Assembly: GCF_000661915.1 (NCBI RefSeq)
Contig: NZ_CP007509.1
Span: 3,547,501-3,611,500 of the forward strand
Length of the DNA: 64,000 nt
From: Stutzerimonas decontaminans
GTDB lineage: Bacteria; Pseudomonadota; Gammaproteobacteria; Pseudomonadales; Pseudomonadaceae
Direction of reading: 5' to 3'
In this document: piece by piece, positions 50,381 through 59,186 of the stretch
Layout: each line of letters begins with the position of its first letter
Position numbering within the stretch: position 1 is the stretch's first letter
Position numbers and translations under genes: made by a program
The notes under the pieces: model-generated
What the model saw: the letters and a program-made list of their open reading frames with translations, nothing else
The model's database searches: none
What the model was told of the DNA's origin: nothing

Positions 50381-50761
50381 ATGCACGCCATCATGCTCAA
50401 GGCCAAACTGCACCGCGCCCAGGTAACTCACTCGGTGCTCGATTATGAAGGTTCCTGCGCCATCGACGGCGAGTGGCTGGACCTGGCCGGCATCCGTGAA
50501 TACGAACAGATCCAGATCTACAATGTCGACAACGGTGAACGCTTCACTACCTACGCCATCCGCGGCGAGGAAGGCTCGAAGATCATCTCGGTCAACGGTG
50601 CCGCCGCCCACAAGGCCGGTGTTGGCCATCGTCTGATCATTTGCGCCTACGCTCACTACAGTGAGGCCGAACTGGCTAATTTCAAACCGCATGTGCTGTA
50701 CATGGGTGCCGACGGCGAGCTGAGCCACACCAGCAACGCCATTCCGGTACAGGTTGCCTGA
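50381..50761 (+). CDS. panD: PanD, aspartate 1-decarboxylase proenzyme
   Basis: This 126-residue proenzyme provides beta-alanine for PanC. It self-cleaves between Gly24 and Ser25 (DYEGSCAID) to give the pyruvoyl cofactor; Tyr and Asn residues of the active site are in TYAI and VNGAAAH. GGAGGA lies before the ATG at 50381. The ends of the family are complete and a strong terminator follows. Confidence 0.96.
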   Translation: MHAIMLKAKLHRAQVTHSVLDYEGSCAIDGEWLDLAGIREYEQIQIYNVDNGERFTTYAIRGEEGSKIISVNGAAAHKAGVGHRLIICAYAHYSEAELANFKPHVLYMGADGELSHTSNAIPVQVA

Positions 50762-50788
50762 GTCAGCATTCAGGCGCTGTCGAATAGA

Positions 50789-50819
50789 AGCCCGAAGTGT
50801 TCCGCACTTCGGGCTTTTT
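50789..50819 (+). terminator. Intrinsic terminator after panD
   Basis: Eleven-pair stem AGCCCGAAGTG/CACTTCGGGCT with a five-base loop and a run of five T. Confidence 0.92.
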
Positions 50820-51123
50820 CGTTTGAATATGACTGAGCAGTCGATAAGCGATCGGGTAAAAGCAAAGGCATGGGCGCAATAGAAGACAATGGCCCGGAAC
50901 AGAGTGGGGGTTTCCCCTGTCTGAGCTGTCTCTGATGGCATAGGATGTGCCTTCACCGGCTCGGTCAAAGCCGGGTTCGGCCAGCATCCGCAGCATTCAG
51001 GACGAGTGCCGGCGCGCCCGCACGGTCATACACATCACTGAATCCTGTCGCGGCCATTGCGCGCCAGATGCGCACTACCGCAAGGATTCAGCGGCCTGTC
51101 AAAGCAAAGGAAGCCGCATCACC
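50820..51123. other. Intergenic region upstream of pgi
   Basis: About 300 bases between the panD terminator and the pgi ATG. It should hold the pgi promoter, but I see no box pair I would defend. The pgi frame stays open upstream to 50947, yet the sequence there does not resemble Pgi. No RNA gene is evident. Confidence 0.5.
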
Positions 51124-52788
51124 ATGAGCTATTACCAGCATCCGCTCGATGTCACCGGCCTGCCGTCCTGGAAGGCCTTGGAAGAACACCGCCTGGCCAT
51201 GCAGAACTTCAGCATGCGCGAAGCATTCAAGGCCGACCCGACGCGTTTCGATGACTTGTCGGTTTCCTGTAGCGGCCTGTTTCTCGACTACTCGAAGAAC
51301 CTCATCACCCCCGAAACCCGCACCTTGCTGGTAAACCTGGCCCGCGAGGCCGGTGTCGAGCGGGCAGCCCACGCGATGTTCGAAGGCGAGCGGATCAACG
51401 CCTCCGAGAACCGTCCGGTGTTGCATACCGCACTGCGCCGCCCGATGGGCGAGTCGGTGATGGTCGACGGCAAGAACATCATGCGCGACGTGCACACGGC
51501 GCTGGCGCAGATGACCGATATCGTTACCCGCATTCACAACAACCTGTGGCGCGGCTTCAGCGACAAGACCATCACCGACGTGGTGAACATCGGCATCGGC
51601 GGCTCCTTTCTCGGCCCGCAACTGGTCTCCGAGGCGCTGTTGCCATTCACCCAGCATGGCGTGCGCACGCATTACCTGGCGAACATCGACGGCAGCGAAT
51701 TTCGCGAAGTAACCGCCAAGCTGAACGTTGAAACCACCCTGTTCATCATCTCCAGCAAGACCTTCGGCACCCTCGAGACGCTGAAGAACGCCCAGGCGGC
51801 CCGCAACTGGTATCTGGGCAAGGGTGGCACCGAGGAAAAGCTCTACCGCCATTTCATCGCAGTCACCAGCAACAAGCAGGCGGCAATGGAATTCGGCATT
51901 CGCGAGAAGAACATCTTCCCGATGTGGGACTGGGTCGGCGGCCGCTACTCGCTGTGGTCGGCTATCGGCCTGCCCATTGCCCTTGCGATCGGCATGTCCA
52001 ACTTCAAGGATCTGCTGTCTGGCGCCTACAGCATGGACCAGCATTTCCTCAGCGAGCCGTTCGAAAGCAACATGCCGGTGCTGCTGGCAATGCTGGGCAT
52101 TTGGTACCACAACTTCTGGGGCGCGCAGAGCTACGCCTTCCTGCCCTACGACCATTACCTGCGCAACTTCGTCAAACACCTGCAGCAGATGGACATGGAG
52201 TCCAACGGCAAGAGTGTCCGCCAGGACGGCACGCCGGTTTCCTGCACCACCGGCCCGGTCATCTGGGGCGGCGTTGGTGCCAACGGCCAGCACGCCTACC
52301 ATCAGTTGCTGCACCAGGGCACACCGCTGATTCCGGCGGATTTTATCGTTCCAGTGGTCAGCCACAACCCGGTCGCCGATCACCACGAATGGCTCTACGC
52401 CAACTGCCTGTCGCAAAGCCAGGCGCTGATGCGCGGCAAGACGCGCGAGGAAGCCGAGGCTGAACTGCGCGCCAAGGGCTTGAGCGAAGCCGAGGTGCAG
52501 CGTCTTGCGCCGCACAAGGTGATTCCGGGCAACCGGCCGAGCAATACCGTGGTGATGGAGACCATCAGCCCCGGTCGCCTCGGCGCGCTGATCGCGCTGT
52601 ACGAGCACAAGGTGTTCGTCCAGGGCGTGATCTGGGGAATCAACTCCTTCGATCAATGGGGCGTGGAACTCGGCAAGGATCTGGGCAAGGCCGTCTACAA
52701 CCAGATGACCCGCTTCGACGCTGCGCCGGCAGAAGATGCCTCCACTCAGGGCCTGATCGACTTCTTCCGCGGACGCCATCGCGGCTGA
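51124..52788 (+). CDS. pgi: Pgi, glucose-6-phosphate isomerase
   Basis: This 554-residue enzyme interconverts glucose-6-phosphate and fructose-6-phosphate. Signatures are [17 protein letters not shown] (phosphosugar binding), [31 protein letters not shown] and the catalytic Glu of [13 protein letters not shown]; the C-terminal [22 protein letters not shown] is canonical. I took the ATG at 51124, which gives the standard length. Confidence 0.97.
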   Translation: MSYYQHPLDVTGLPSWKALEEHRLAMQNFSMREAFKADPTRFDDLSVSCSGLFLDYSKNLITPETRTLLVNLAREAGVERAAHAMFEGERINASENRPVLHTALRRPMGESVMVDGKNIMRDVHTALAQMTDIVTRIHNNLWRGFSDKTITDVVNIGIGGSFLGPQLVSEALLPFTQHGVRTHYLANIDGSEFREVTAKLNVETTLFIISSKTFGTLETLKNAQAARNWYLGKGGTEEKLYRHFIAVTSNKQAAMEFGIREKNIFPMWDWVGGRYSLWSAIGLPIALAIGMSNFKDLLSGAYSMDQHFLSEPFESNMPVLLAMLGIWYHNFWGAQSYAFLPYDHYLRNFVKHLQQMDMESNGKSVRQDGTPVSCTTGPVIWGGVGANGQHAYHQLLHQGTPLIPADFIVPVVSHNPVADHHEWLYANCLSQSQALMRGKTREEAEAELRAKGLSEAEVQRLAPHKVIPGNRPSNTVVMETISPGRLGALIALYEHKVFVQGVIWGINSFDQWGVELGKDLGKAVYNQMTRFDAAPAEDASTQGLIDFFRGRHRG

Positions 52789-52920
52789 TCACACCACCCG
52801 ACCGGACAGCGCGCTGCTGTCCGGCCTCTCCACCTTCACCCTTATTACCCCAGCCACTTGGCGAGCCCCTGCGCCGCTTCAGGTAACATCGCCGCTTGCC
52901 AAGCCAACAGCGCTGTCGCC

Positions 52921-53796
52921 ATGGAATTCATCCGCCGTCATATCGAAACCCGCGTACTCAGCCTTACCGGCCTGGCGATCGGCGGTGTGGATTATGAAAA
53001 CCCACCCGGCGACCCCGGCCTGTTCGGGCCTGATTCAGTCTGTTGGCGCGTGCACGGCGATTTCACTTCGATGATGGTCGGCGGAATCTCTGCACTTCTA
53101 TTGCAGGCGTTGCACCCGTTGGCGCTATCGGGGGTGTGGGATCACTCGAATTTCCGCGAGGACCTGCTCGGCCGGCTGCGGCGCACCGGGCAATTCATCT
53201 CCGCCACGACGTTCGGCAGCCACGCCGATGCCGACCGACTGATCGAGCGCGTCCAACGCATTCATGCCGGTGTCTCCGGCACCGCACCGGACGGCCGGCC
53301 CTATGCGGCGTCCGACCCCGACCTGCTGACCTGGGTGCATGTAGCCGAGGTCAGCAGCTTCCTCAAATCCCACTTGCGTTACCTCAACCCGACGCTTTCC
53401 GCTGCCGAGCAGGATCGCTATTACGCTGAAGTCGCGCTGATCGCCGAGCGCCTCGGCGCCCAGGATGTACCGCGCTCACGCGCGCAGATCGAGGCTTACC
53501 TGCAGAGCGTTCGCCCACAGCTGCAGAGTGACGCGCGTGCACTGGAAATCCTGCAGATACTGCGCACGGCTCCCGCACCCAGCCCGGCGCTCCGGCCGTT
53601 CGGAACGCTGATGCTGCATGCGGGCGTCGAGCTGATGCCTGAATGGGCCGCGGCGATGCTTGGCCTGACATTGAGCGAACGCCGACGTCAGCTGATCCGC
53701 GCCGGCGTACGCAGTACTGCACCGATATTGCGCTGGGCCGTACGCAGCGGCTCGGTGCACCGCGCGCGCCGACGCATGGGCCTGCCATCACGCTAG
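52921..53796 (+). CDS. DUF2236 (MpaB/oxygenase-like) protein
   Basis: This 291-residue protein contains the DUF2236 core: VHGDFTSMMVGGISALLLQALHPLALSGVWDHS near residue 45 and TWVHVAEVSSFLKSHLRY near residue 140, which hold the arginines and histidines conserved in the family. Some relatives are heme-containing oxygenases (latex-clearing protein, MpaB), but activity here is unknown. The ATG at 52921 was chosen because upstream in-frame codons are unlike the family. It lies 132 bases after pgi. Confidence 0.8.
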   Translation: MEFIRRHIETRVLSLTGLAIGGVDYENPPGDPGLFGPDSVCWRVHGDFTSMMVGGISALLLQALHPLALSGVWDHSNFREDLLGRLRRTGQFISATTFGSHADADRLIERVQRIHAGVSGTAPDGRPYAASDPDLLTWVHVAEVSSFLKSHLRYLNPTLSAAEQDRYYAEVALIAERLGAQDVPRSRAQIEAYLQSVRPQLQSDARALEILQILRTAPAPSPALRPFGTLMLHAGVELMPEWAAAMLGLTLSERRRQLIRAGVRSTAPILRWAVRSGSVHRARRRMGLPSR

Positions 53797-53860
53797 CGCG
53801 AGGCAACCAGCGCAGCGATTCTTGGTAGACTGCGTGCCCTCCTATTTCGAGTCGCCGCGC

Positions 53861-54877
53861 ATGTCATCCCTCGTCCAGGCGCTGCGCGCCGCCTTCGATA
53901 CCCGCCGTCCGCTGCTCGATGAATTGCAGCAGCAAGACACCGATTGCTACCGACTGTTCCATGGCAGCCAGGAAGGCGCGGCCGGTCTGACGGTCGATCG
54001 CTACGGCCCGCAGCTTATGGTGCAAAGCTTCCATCGATCACTCGACGCGCAGGCGCTGCAAAGCATCCATGACGAAGCCACCGACTTCCTCGGGCAACCG
54101 TTGCAGTTCATCTACAACGATCGCTCGCAGAGCAATTCACGGATCGACCGCAGCGACCAGGCGCATCAGCCCGAAGGGGAGGCACTGGAAGAACAGGTCG
54201 CCCATGAGTGGGGCCTGCGCTATCGCATACGCGGTCGCCACAGCGGACAGGACCCACTGCTGTTTCTAGACCTGCGCAATGCCCGCGGCTGGGTCAAGCA
54301 GCACAGCGCCGGAAAGTCGATGCTCAACCTGTTTTCCTACACCTGCGGCGTCGGCCTGTGCGCTGCCGCAGGCGGCGCGACGGACATCTGGAATGTCGAC
54401 TTCGCCGAGCGCAACCTGGCAGTGGGCCGGGAGAATAGCGAACTGAACCCTTCCCTGCCGCCGATGCAGTTCGTGCATTCCGACTACTTCCCCGCCATCC
54501 GTCAGCTGGCTGGCCTGCCGGTCAGCGCCCGCCGCGGACGGGCCCTGCCGGACTACCCGCGCCTGGCACAACGTCAGTTCGACCTGGTACTGCTCGACCC
54601 GCCCGCCTGGGCACGCAGCGCCTTCGGCACGGTGGACCTGCTGCGCGATTATCAAAGCTTGCTCAAGCCGGCGTTGCTGGCCACCGCCGAAAACGGCGTG
54701 CTGATCTGTTGCAACAACCTAGCAAAGGTGTCGATGGACGACTGGCGAAACCAGGTCCTGCGCTGCGCCGAGAAAGCCGGCAGACCTGTACGCGAATGGC
54801 AGGTGCTGGCACCGGCTGCCGACTTCCCCTCCCGTGATGGGCTCGCACCATTGAAGACTCTAATTCTGCGGCTCTGA
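53861..54877 (+). CDS. Class I SAM-dependent RNA methyltransferase (RlmI/RlmK-like)
   Basis: This 338-residue protein resembles the 23S rRNA cytosine-5 methyltransferase group. It has GLTVDRYGPQLMVQ, LDLRNARGWVKQH, the SAM motif LNLFSYTCGVGLCAAAGGA near residue 160 and the catalytic-type DLVLLDPPAWARS near residue 245. It lacks the N-terminal PUA domain of full RlmI. The ATG at 53861 has no clear ribosome site, and an in-frame start 39 bases upstream is possible. The modified base is unknown. Confidence 0.82.
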   Translation: MSSLVQALRAAFDTRRPLLDELQQQDTDCYRLFHGSQEGAAGLTVDRYGPQLMVQSFHRSLDAQALQSIHDEATDFLGQPLQFIYNDRSQSNSRIDRSDQAHQPEGEALEEQVAHEWGLRYRIRGRHSGQDPLLFLDLRNARGWVKQHSAGKSMLNLFSYTCGVGLCAAAGGATDIWNVDFAERNLAVGRENSELNPSLPPMQFVHSDYFPAIRQLAGLPVSARRGRALPDYPRLAQRQFDLVLLDPPAWARSAFGTVDLLRDYQSLLKPALLATAENGVLICCNNLAKVSMDDWRNQVLRCAEKAGRPVREWQVLAPAADFPSRDGLAPLKTLILRL

Positions 54878-54962
54878 GCGCATTGCCCGCGTCGCTCGAT
54901 TCGGGGAACCGCATGCCCGTGCCATACTCCAAGGCATCCATCCGCCAGGAATACTTCCGGTC

Positions 54963-57854
54963 ATGCCCAATGGAATGAAGCGTGCGTTCACCGGCGTAGT
55001 GCTCGCGCTGATCTGCTACAGCCTGCTTGGCTTCCTGATCCTGCCGGGTATCGCCCAGCGCATCGCCAACCAGCAGCTGGCCGTCTATGCAACCGCACCG
55101 GCCAACCTGCAGCGCATCGAATTCAACCCGTTCACCCTTGAGCTTTCGCTGTTCGACCTGCACATCGGCGCGCAGGACGACCGCCAGCTGGCCTTCGAAC
55201 GGCTCTACCTCGACCTGCAATGGGACAGCCTCTGGCAGCGGACCCTGCATCTGGCTGCAGTCGAGTTGTGGGCGCCGCATGTCGAGGCGCGCTTCGCCAA
55301 AGACGGCGCGCTCAATCTCAGCCAGCTGTTCGAGCTGCCTGAGGCGGAGCCAGCAACCCGCGAAGACGGCGAGGTCTTTCCGCTGCGGGTCGACCGGCTG
55401 CAGCTGATTCGCGGACATCTCGGCTTCGAGGATAAGCGGCCGAGCGAGCCCATTGTCCTGATCTACGACTCGCTGGACTTCGAGCTGCACAACCTGGCCA
55501 CCCGCAGTGACGGCAGCGCCAATGCACGCCTCACTGCCAGCGGTCCGAGTGGCGGACGCATAGACTGGCAGGGCGACCTCAGCCTGCGGCCGCTGGCATC
55601 CCACGGTGAGCTACAAGTCAGCAAGCTGCAGCTCAAGGACTTCTGGCCCTATGTGCGCGACGCCGCACCGCTGATGCTCAAGGGTGGCAGCCTCGAACTC
55701 AGCACGAACTATCGCCTGGATCTCCATGACGGCTTCACGCTGACATTGGACGACGCCAGCGTGGGAATTGGGCAGCTGGCACTCGACAGCCCCGACGGGC
55801 GCAAGTTGGTTCGCCTGGAGCGGCTCGACCTGAGCGAAACCACACTGGATCTTGCCAAGCAGCAGGTCACCATCGGCAAGCTGCGCAGCCGCAACCTGGA
55901 GACCTGGGCCGCCCGTGAAGCCGACGGCGAGCTGGACTGGCAAAAACTATTCGCCTCGCCCCCGGATAAAGCAGGTGTCGCCCAGGCAGCCGCACAGGAA
56001 GAAACACAGCCGGACAGCGAACCCTGGCAGGTCCTGTTGCGCGACGCACAGCTACGCGACTACCGAGTGAATCTGGCCGACCGAGTCCCGGATGACGACG
56101 TTGAACTGGCACTCGGCCCGCTGAACCTGGACATCAGCAACTTCGACAGCCTCGGCAACAGTCCTTTCTCCCTGAAGCTGGACACCGGCGTCGGCAAGCA
56201 GGGCGCGGTCCAGGCTGACGGTCAGCTGCAGCTGAACCCCACAAGCGGCAAACTGGCGGTAACCACGCGGGACATTGATCTGCGCCTCGCCCAGGCCTAC
56301 CTCAGCCCGCTGGTGCGTATCGAGCTGCGCAGCGGAATGCTGGCCAGCGAACTCGATATCGAGTTGCAGGGCACCGAGCCGTTAGCGTTCAGCGTGCGCG
56401 GCAGCATCGACGCGACGCAACTGCATACCCTCGACACGATCAACAACCGCGACCTCGTCAAATGGCAACGGCTGCAGCTCAGCGGTCTGGACTATCGCCA
56501 CCCGAGCAGCTTGGCGATCGACAAGGTCGATCTGAGCCAGCCATATGCCCGTTTCATCATCAACCCGGACCTGAGCACCAACATCAACGACCTGCTGGTG
56601 CAACGCAGCGAACCGGCAAGCCCTGCGGAACAACAACAGGAAGAGGCGACCGACCCACTGGCCATTCGTATCGGCGGGATCAGCATTGCCAACGGCTCGG
56701 CGAACTTCGCCGATTTCAGCCTGCGGCCGCCCTTCGCTACTGCCATTCAGTCGCTCAACGGCGACATTGGCACGCTGGACAACCGGGCGCAGAAGGCTGC
56801 TTCGGTGGACATCGCCGGCAAAGTGGACCAGTACGCGCCGGTCAGTATCAAGGGCAGCCTGACACCGTTCGATCCATTGCAAAGTCTGGACATCGCCACC
56901 AGTTTCCGCCAGGTCGAGCTGACCACGCTGACGCCCTATTCCGGCAAATTCGCCGGTTACCGCATCCGCAAGGGCCGCCTCAACCTGGACCTGCACTACC
57001 GCATTAAGCAAGGCCGCCTGAACGCAGAGAACAAGGTGGTACTGGAGCAGCTGCAGCTTGGCGAGAAGGTCGACAGCCCTGACGCGGTAGATCTGCCCGT
57101 ACGCCTGGCGGTTGCCTTGCTCAAGGACAGCAAGGGCACTATCTCTATCGAACTACCGGTACAGGGCGACCTGAACGACCCGCAGTTCAGCGTCATGCCG
57201 ATCGTCTGGCAGACGCTGCGCAACCTCGTGGTGCGTGCGGCGCAGGCGCCCTTCAAGTTCATCGCGGGGCTGGCCGGTGGTGACGATACCGACCTCAGCC
57301 ACATCGGTTTCGACCCGGCCAGCAGCGATCTGAATAGCGAAGCGCGCAAGGCTCTGGACACCCTGGCCACGGCGCTGAAAGAGCGTCCAGGCCTGCGCCT
57401 TGAGGTTGAGGGCATGAGTTCGGGCGCCATCGACGGCCCGCTGGTAGCCGAGCAGCGTTTGCAACAGGAGCTGCGCGAAACCCAGTACCGCATCCTGCAG
57501 CGTCGCGGGGACAAGGTCCCGGCGGAGCCAGGTCAGATCCAGATCGAGGCGGAAGATGAAGCGCCGTTACTCGAAGGTATCTACCGTAGTCGGCTTAGCC
57601 AGCAACCACCAAGCGAGTGGGCCGAGCTCGACCCCGAACAGCGCACCCAGCAGATGCGCCAGTCAGTGCTCGACTCCTGGGCTGACAATGCAGCGCTGCT
57701 ACGTCGCCTCGCCCGTGAGCGCGCCGCCGCTATAAAGGGCTATCTGGTCGAGGCAGGCCTGGACTCCGAACGAGTCTATCTATTGGACACCGGCACCGCG
57801 GAGCAAGCGAGCGACGGAAAAGTAGCCACCGTATTGCACTTGGGGAGTGATTAA
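54963..57854 (+). CDS. DUF748 (AsmA-like) envelope protein
   Basis: This 963-residue protein has one N-terminal membrane anchor (about 6-30) followed by a long periplasmic repeat-rich beta region with the DUF748 pattern (RIEFNPFTLELSLFDLHI; LNLSQLFEL; VDLSQPYARFIINPDLSTNINDLL). AsmA-related proteins such as TamB form lipid-carrying bridges between the membranes; a similar role is possible but not shown. The C-terminal 200 residues contain an OmpA-like peptidoglycan-binding resemblance (FDPASSDLNSEARKALDTLATAL). Its stop overlaps the ATG of a DUF2845 gene. Confidence 0.83.
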   Translation: MPNGMKRAFTGVVLALICYSLLGFLILPGIAQRIANQQLAVYATAPANLQRIEFNPFTLELSLFDLHIGAQDDRQLAFERLYLDLQWDSLWQRTLHLAAVELWAPHVEARFAKDGALNLSQLFELPEAEPATREDGEVFPLRVDRLQLIRGHLGFEDKRPSEPIVLIYDSLDFELHNLATRSDGSANARLTASGPSGGRIDWQGDLSLRPLASHGELQVSKLQLKDFWPYVRDAAPLMLKGGSLELSTNYRLDLHDGFTLTLDDASVGIGQLALDSPDGRKLVRLERLDLSETTLDLAKQQVTIGKLRSRNLETWAAREADGELDWQKLFASPPDKAGVAQAAAQEETQPDSEPWQVLLRDAQLRDYRVNLADRVPDDDVELALGPLNLDISNFDSLGNSPFSLKLDTGVGKQGAVQADGQLQLNPTSGKLAVTTRDIDLRLAQAYLSPLVRIELRSGMLASELDIELQGTEPLAFSVRGSIDATQLHTLDTINNRDLVKWQRLQLSGLDYRHPSSLAIDKVDLSQPYARFIINPDLSTNINDLLVQRSEPASPAEQQQEEATDPLAIRIGGISIANGSANFADFSLRPPFATAIQSLNGDIGTLDNRAQKAASVDIAGKVDQYAPVSIKGSLTPFDPLQSLDIATSFRQVELTTLTPYSGKFAGYRIRKGRLNLDLHYRIKQGRLNAENKVVLEQLQLGEKVDSPDAVDLPVRLAVALLKDSKGTISIELPVQGDLNDPQFSVMPIVWQTLRNLVVRAAQAPFKFIAGLAGGDDTDLSHIGFDPASSDLNSEARKALDTLATALKERPGLRLEVEGMSSGAIDGPLVAEQRLQQELRETQYRILQRRGDKVPAEPGQIQIEAEDEAPLLEGIYRSRLSQQPPSEWAELDPEQRTQQMRQSVLDSWADNAALLRRLARERAAAIKGYLVEAGLDSERVYLLDTGTAEQASDGKVATVLHLGSD

Positions 57855-58150
57855 TGACGGCGACAAGATATCTGGTCGGGGGCTTGTTATTGGTAGCCTT
57901 TACCAGCGCCCAGGCCGACACCATGCGCTGCGGCAGCCAACTGGTCACTACGGGGGATCGAGCCTTCGAAGTCGAACGCAAATGTGGCATGCCGCAACAC
58001 CGTGATCTCGTTGGCTACACCCTGAGCCGCAACGACCGTCAGGAGTTTGCCCTGGAAGAATGGGTTTACGGCCCCCGCAACGGCATGCTCAGCATCCTCA
58101 CATTCGAGGGCAATCGCCTGGTTCGAATCGAAACCCGCCGAGCCAACTGA
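57854..58150 (+). CDS. DUF2845 exported protein (copy 1)
   Basis: This 98-residue protein has a signal peptide (about 1-22) and the DUF2845 core: MRCGSQLVTTGDRAFEVERKCGMPQHRDLVGY and LEEWVYGPRNGMLSILTFEGNRL. The two cysteines, spaced about 18 residues, probably form a disulfide. Its ATG overlaps the DUF748 stop by one base (TAATG), and a paralog follows after 17 bases, so the three are one operon. Function is unknown. Confidence 0.82.
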   Translation: MTATRYLVGGLLLVAFTSAQADTMRCGSQLVTTGDRAFEVERKCGMPQHRDLVGYTLSRNDRQEFALEEWVYGPRNGMLSILTFEGNRLVRIETRRAN

Positions 58151-58167
58151 ACGCCTGGAGTCAGCCA

Positions 58168-58476
58168 ATGAGCCGTCACCTACCCGCGTTACTACTCTTG
58201 CTGTCGCTGGGCAGCCTGCAAGCAGAGGCATCCTCGACTTATCGCTGTAACAGCCGCCTGGTAAGCCTGGACGCGACCACGGCAGAGGTTCGCAGCAAAT
58301 GCGGGGAGCCGACCTCTAGCTCAATGGTCGGCTACAAGGAGATCATTGACGAATATGGCTATCGGCAGGAGGTATCAGTCGAGGAATGGGTCTATGGGCC
58401 GAACCATGGAATGCTCCATTTCTTGCGCTTCGAAGGTAGTCGGCTACGGAAGATCGACAGCCAGCGAGGAAACTAG
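58168..58476 (+). CDS. DUF2845 exported protein (copy 2)
   Basis: This 102-residue protein is a paralog of the preceding gene: signal peptide (about 1-20), YRCNSRLVSLDATTAEVRSKCGEP, VGYKEI and VEEWVYGPNHGMLHFLRFEGSRLRK. The cysteine spacing is kept, with a four-residue insertion before the conserved WVYGP. I chose the ATG at 58168 because GGAG is nine bases upstream and it precedes the signal peptide. It is the last gene before a two-way terminator. Confidence 0.82.
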   Translation: MSRHLPALLLLLSLGSLQAEASSTYRCNSRLVSLDATTAEVRSKCGEPTSSSMVGYKEIIDEYGYRQEVSVEEWVYGPNHGMLHFLRFEGSRLRKIDSQRGN

Positions 58477-58481
58477 CCAAT

Positions 58482-58509
58482 AAAAAACCCCGCTATCAAG
58501 CGGGGTTTT
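58482..58509. terminator. Bidirectional terminator between the DUF2845 pair and the BON gene
   Basis: Stem CCCCGC/GCGGGG around TATCAA, with six A on the left and four T on the right, so it has a T run in both directions and serves both convergent genes. Confidence 0.9.
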
Positions 58510-58551
58510 CGTGCTCCGTCCCGCCAACAGCAAGCGGGGAAAAGAACTGTA

Positions 58552-58917
58552 TCAATCTGCCGTTTTCAGGCCGTCAGCGGCGACATCACGAACGCCTTTG
58601 ACGCTTTTGGCCTTGGCAATCGCGGCCTCTTTCTCAGCCTCGGTGGCTACAGTACCGGACAGCGACACGACGCCATCCTTGGTTTCCACTTCGATATCCA
58701 TGCCCGGGGTGGCATCTTCAGCCAGCAGCGTGGACTTCACCTTGGTGGTGATCCAGGTATCGGAAGCGGCGTCACCTGCGTCATCCATGGTGTTGGCAGC
58801 GAGCATGACAGTGTCGGTCTTGTCGATTGCAGGCGTGTCGGCCAGCGCAGCACCGGCGAAGGGCAGGCTGAGAGCGGCGGCAATGGCGGCGGCGGTGAGG
58901 GTCTGAGTAGTCTTCAT
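58552..58917 (-). CDS. BON-domain periplasmic protein (OsmY-like)
   Basis: This 121-residue protein has an Ala-rich signal peptide (about 1-26, cleavage near ALA-D) and a single BON domain (about 52-118: WITTKVKSTLLAEDATPGMDIEVETKDGVVSLSG, then VRDVAADGL). OsmY has two BON domains; this one has one. Such proteins are often stress-induced and bind lipids. I took the ATG at 58917, eight bases after AGGAG. It is the only gene between two terminators, so it is transcribed alone. Confidence 0.88.
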   Translation of the reverse strand: MKTTQTLTAAAIAAALSLPFAGAALADTPAIDKTDTVMLAANTMDDAGDAASDTWITTKVKSTLLAEDATPGMDIEVETKDGVVSLSGTVATEAEKEAAIAKAKSVKGVRDVAADGLKTAD

Positions 58918-59140
58918 AGATGTCACTCCTGTTCTCGTGATTTCTGGGGCATGACTCCGGCCTCAGATGCACAGATAACAGCGCAAGCGGTGTGCCAACT
59001 CGGTCACATATTTTTTATCAACAAAATCAATAGGTTACGGTTATCTAAAAATCCAGCCGAGTTGCACATTGCAAGTTTGCGCGTACCGCTGCTTGCAAGT
59101 TGCAATATCGGAAGGCCCGGCGGGCGCGTGGCGGACAGGC

Positions 59141-59173
59141 AAACAAAAAGGGCCCAGAGGGCCCTTTTTGTTT
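59141..59173 (-). terminator. Terminator of pnp (perfect 15-base inverted repeat)
   Basis: Arms AAACAAAAAGGGCCC and its exact complement are separated by only three bases, 14 bases after the pnp stop. On either strand the hairpin ends in a TTTTTGTTT tail, so it is symmetrical. It closes the infB-rbfA-truB-rpsO-pnp operon. Confidence 0.92.
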
Positions 59174-59186
59174 ACTGCCAGTTGCG

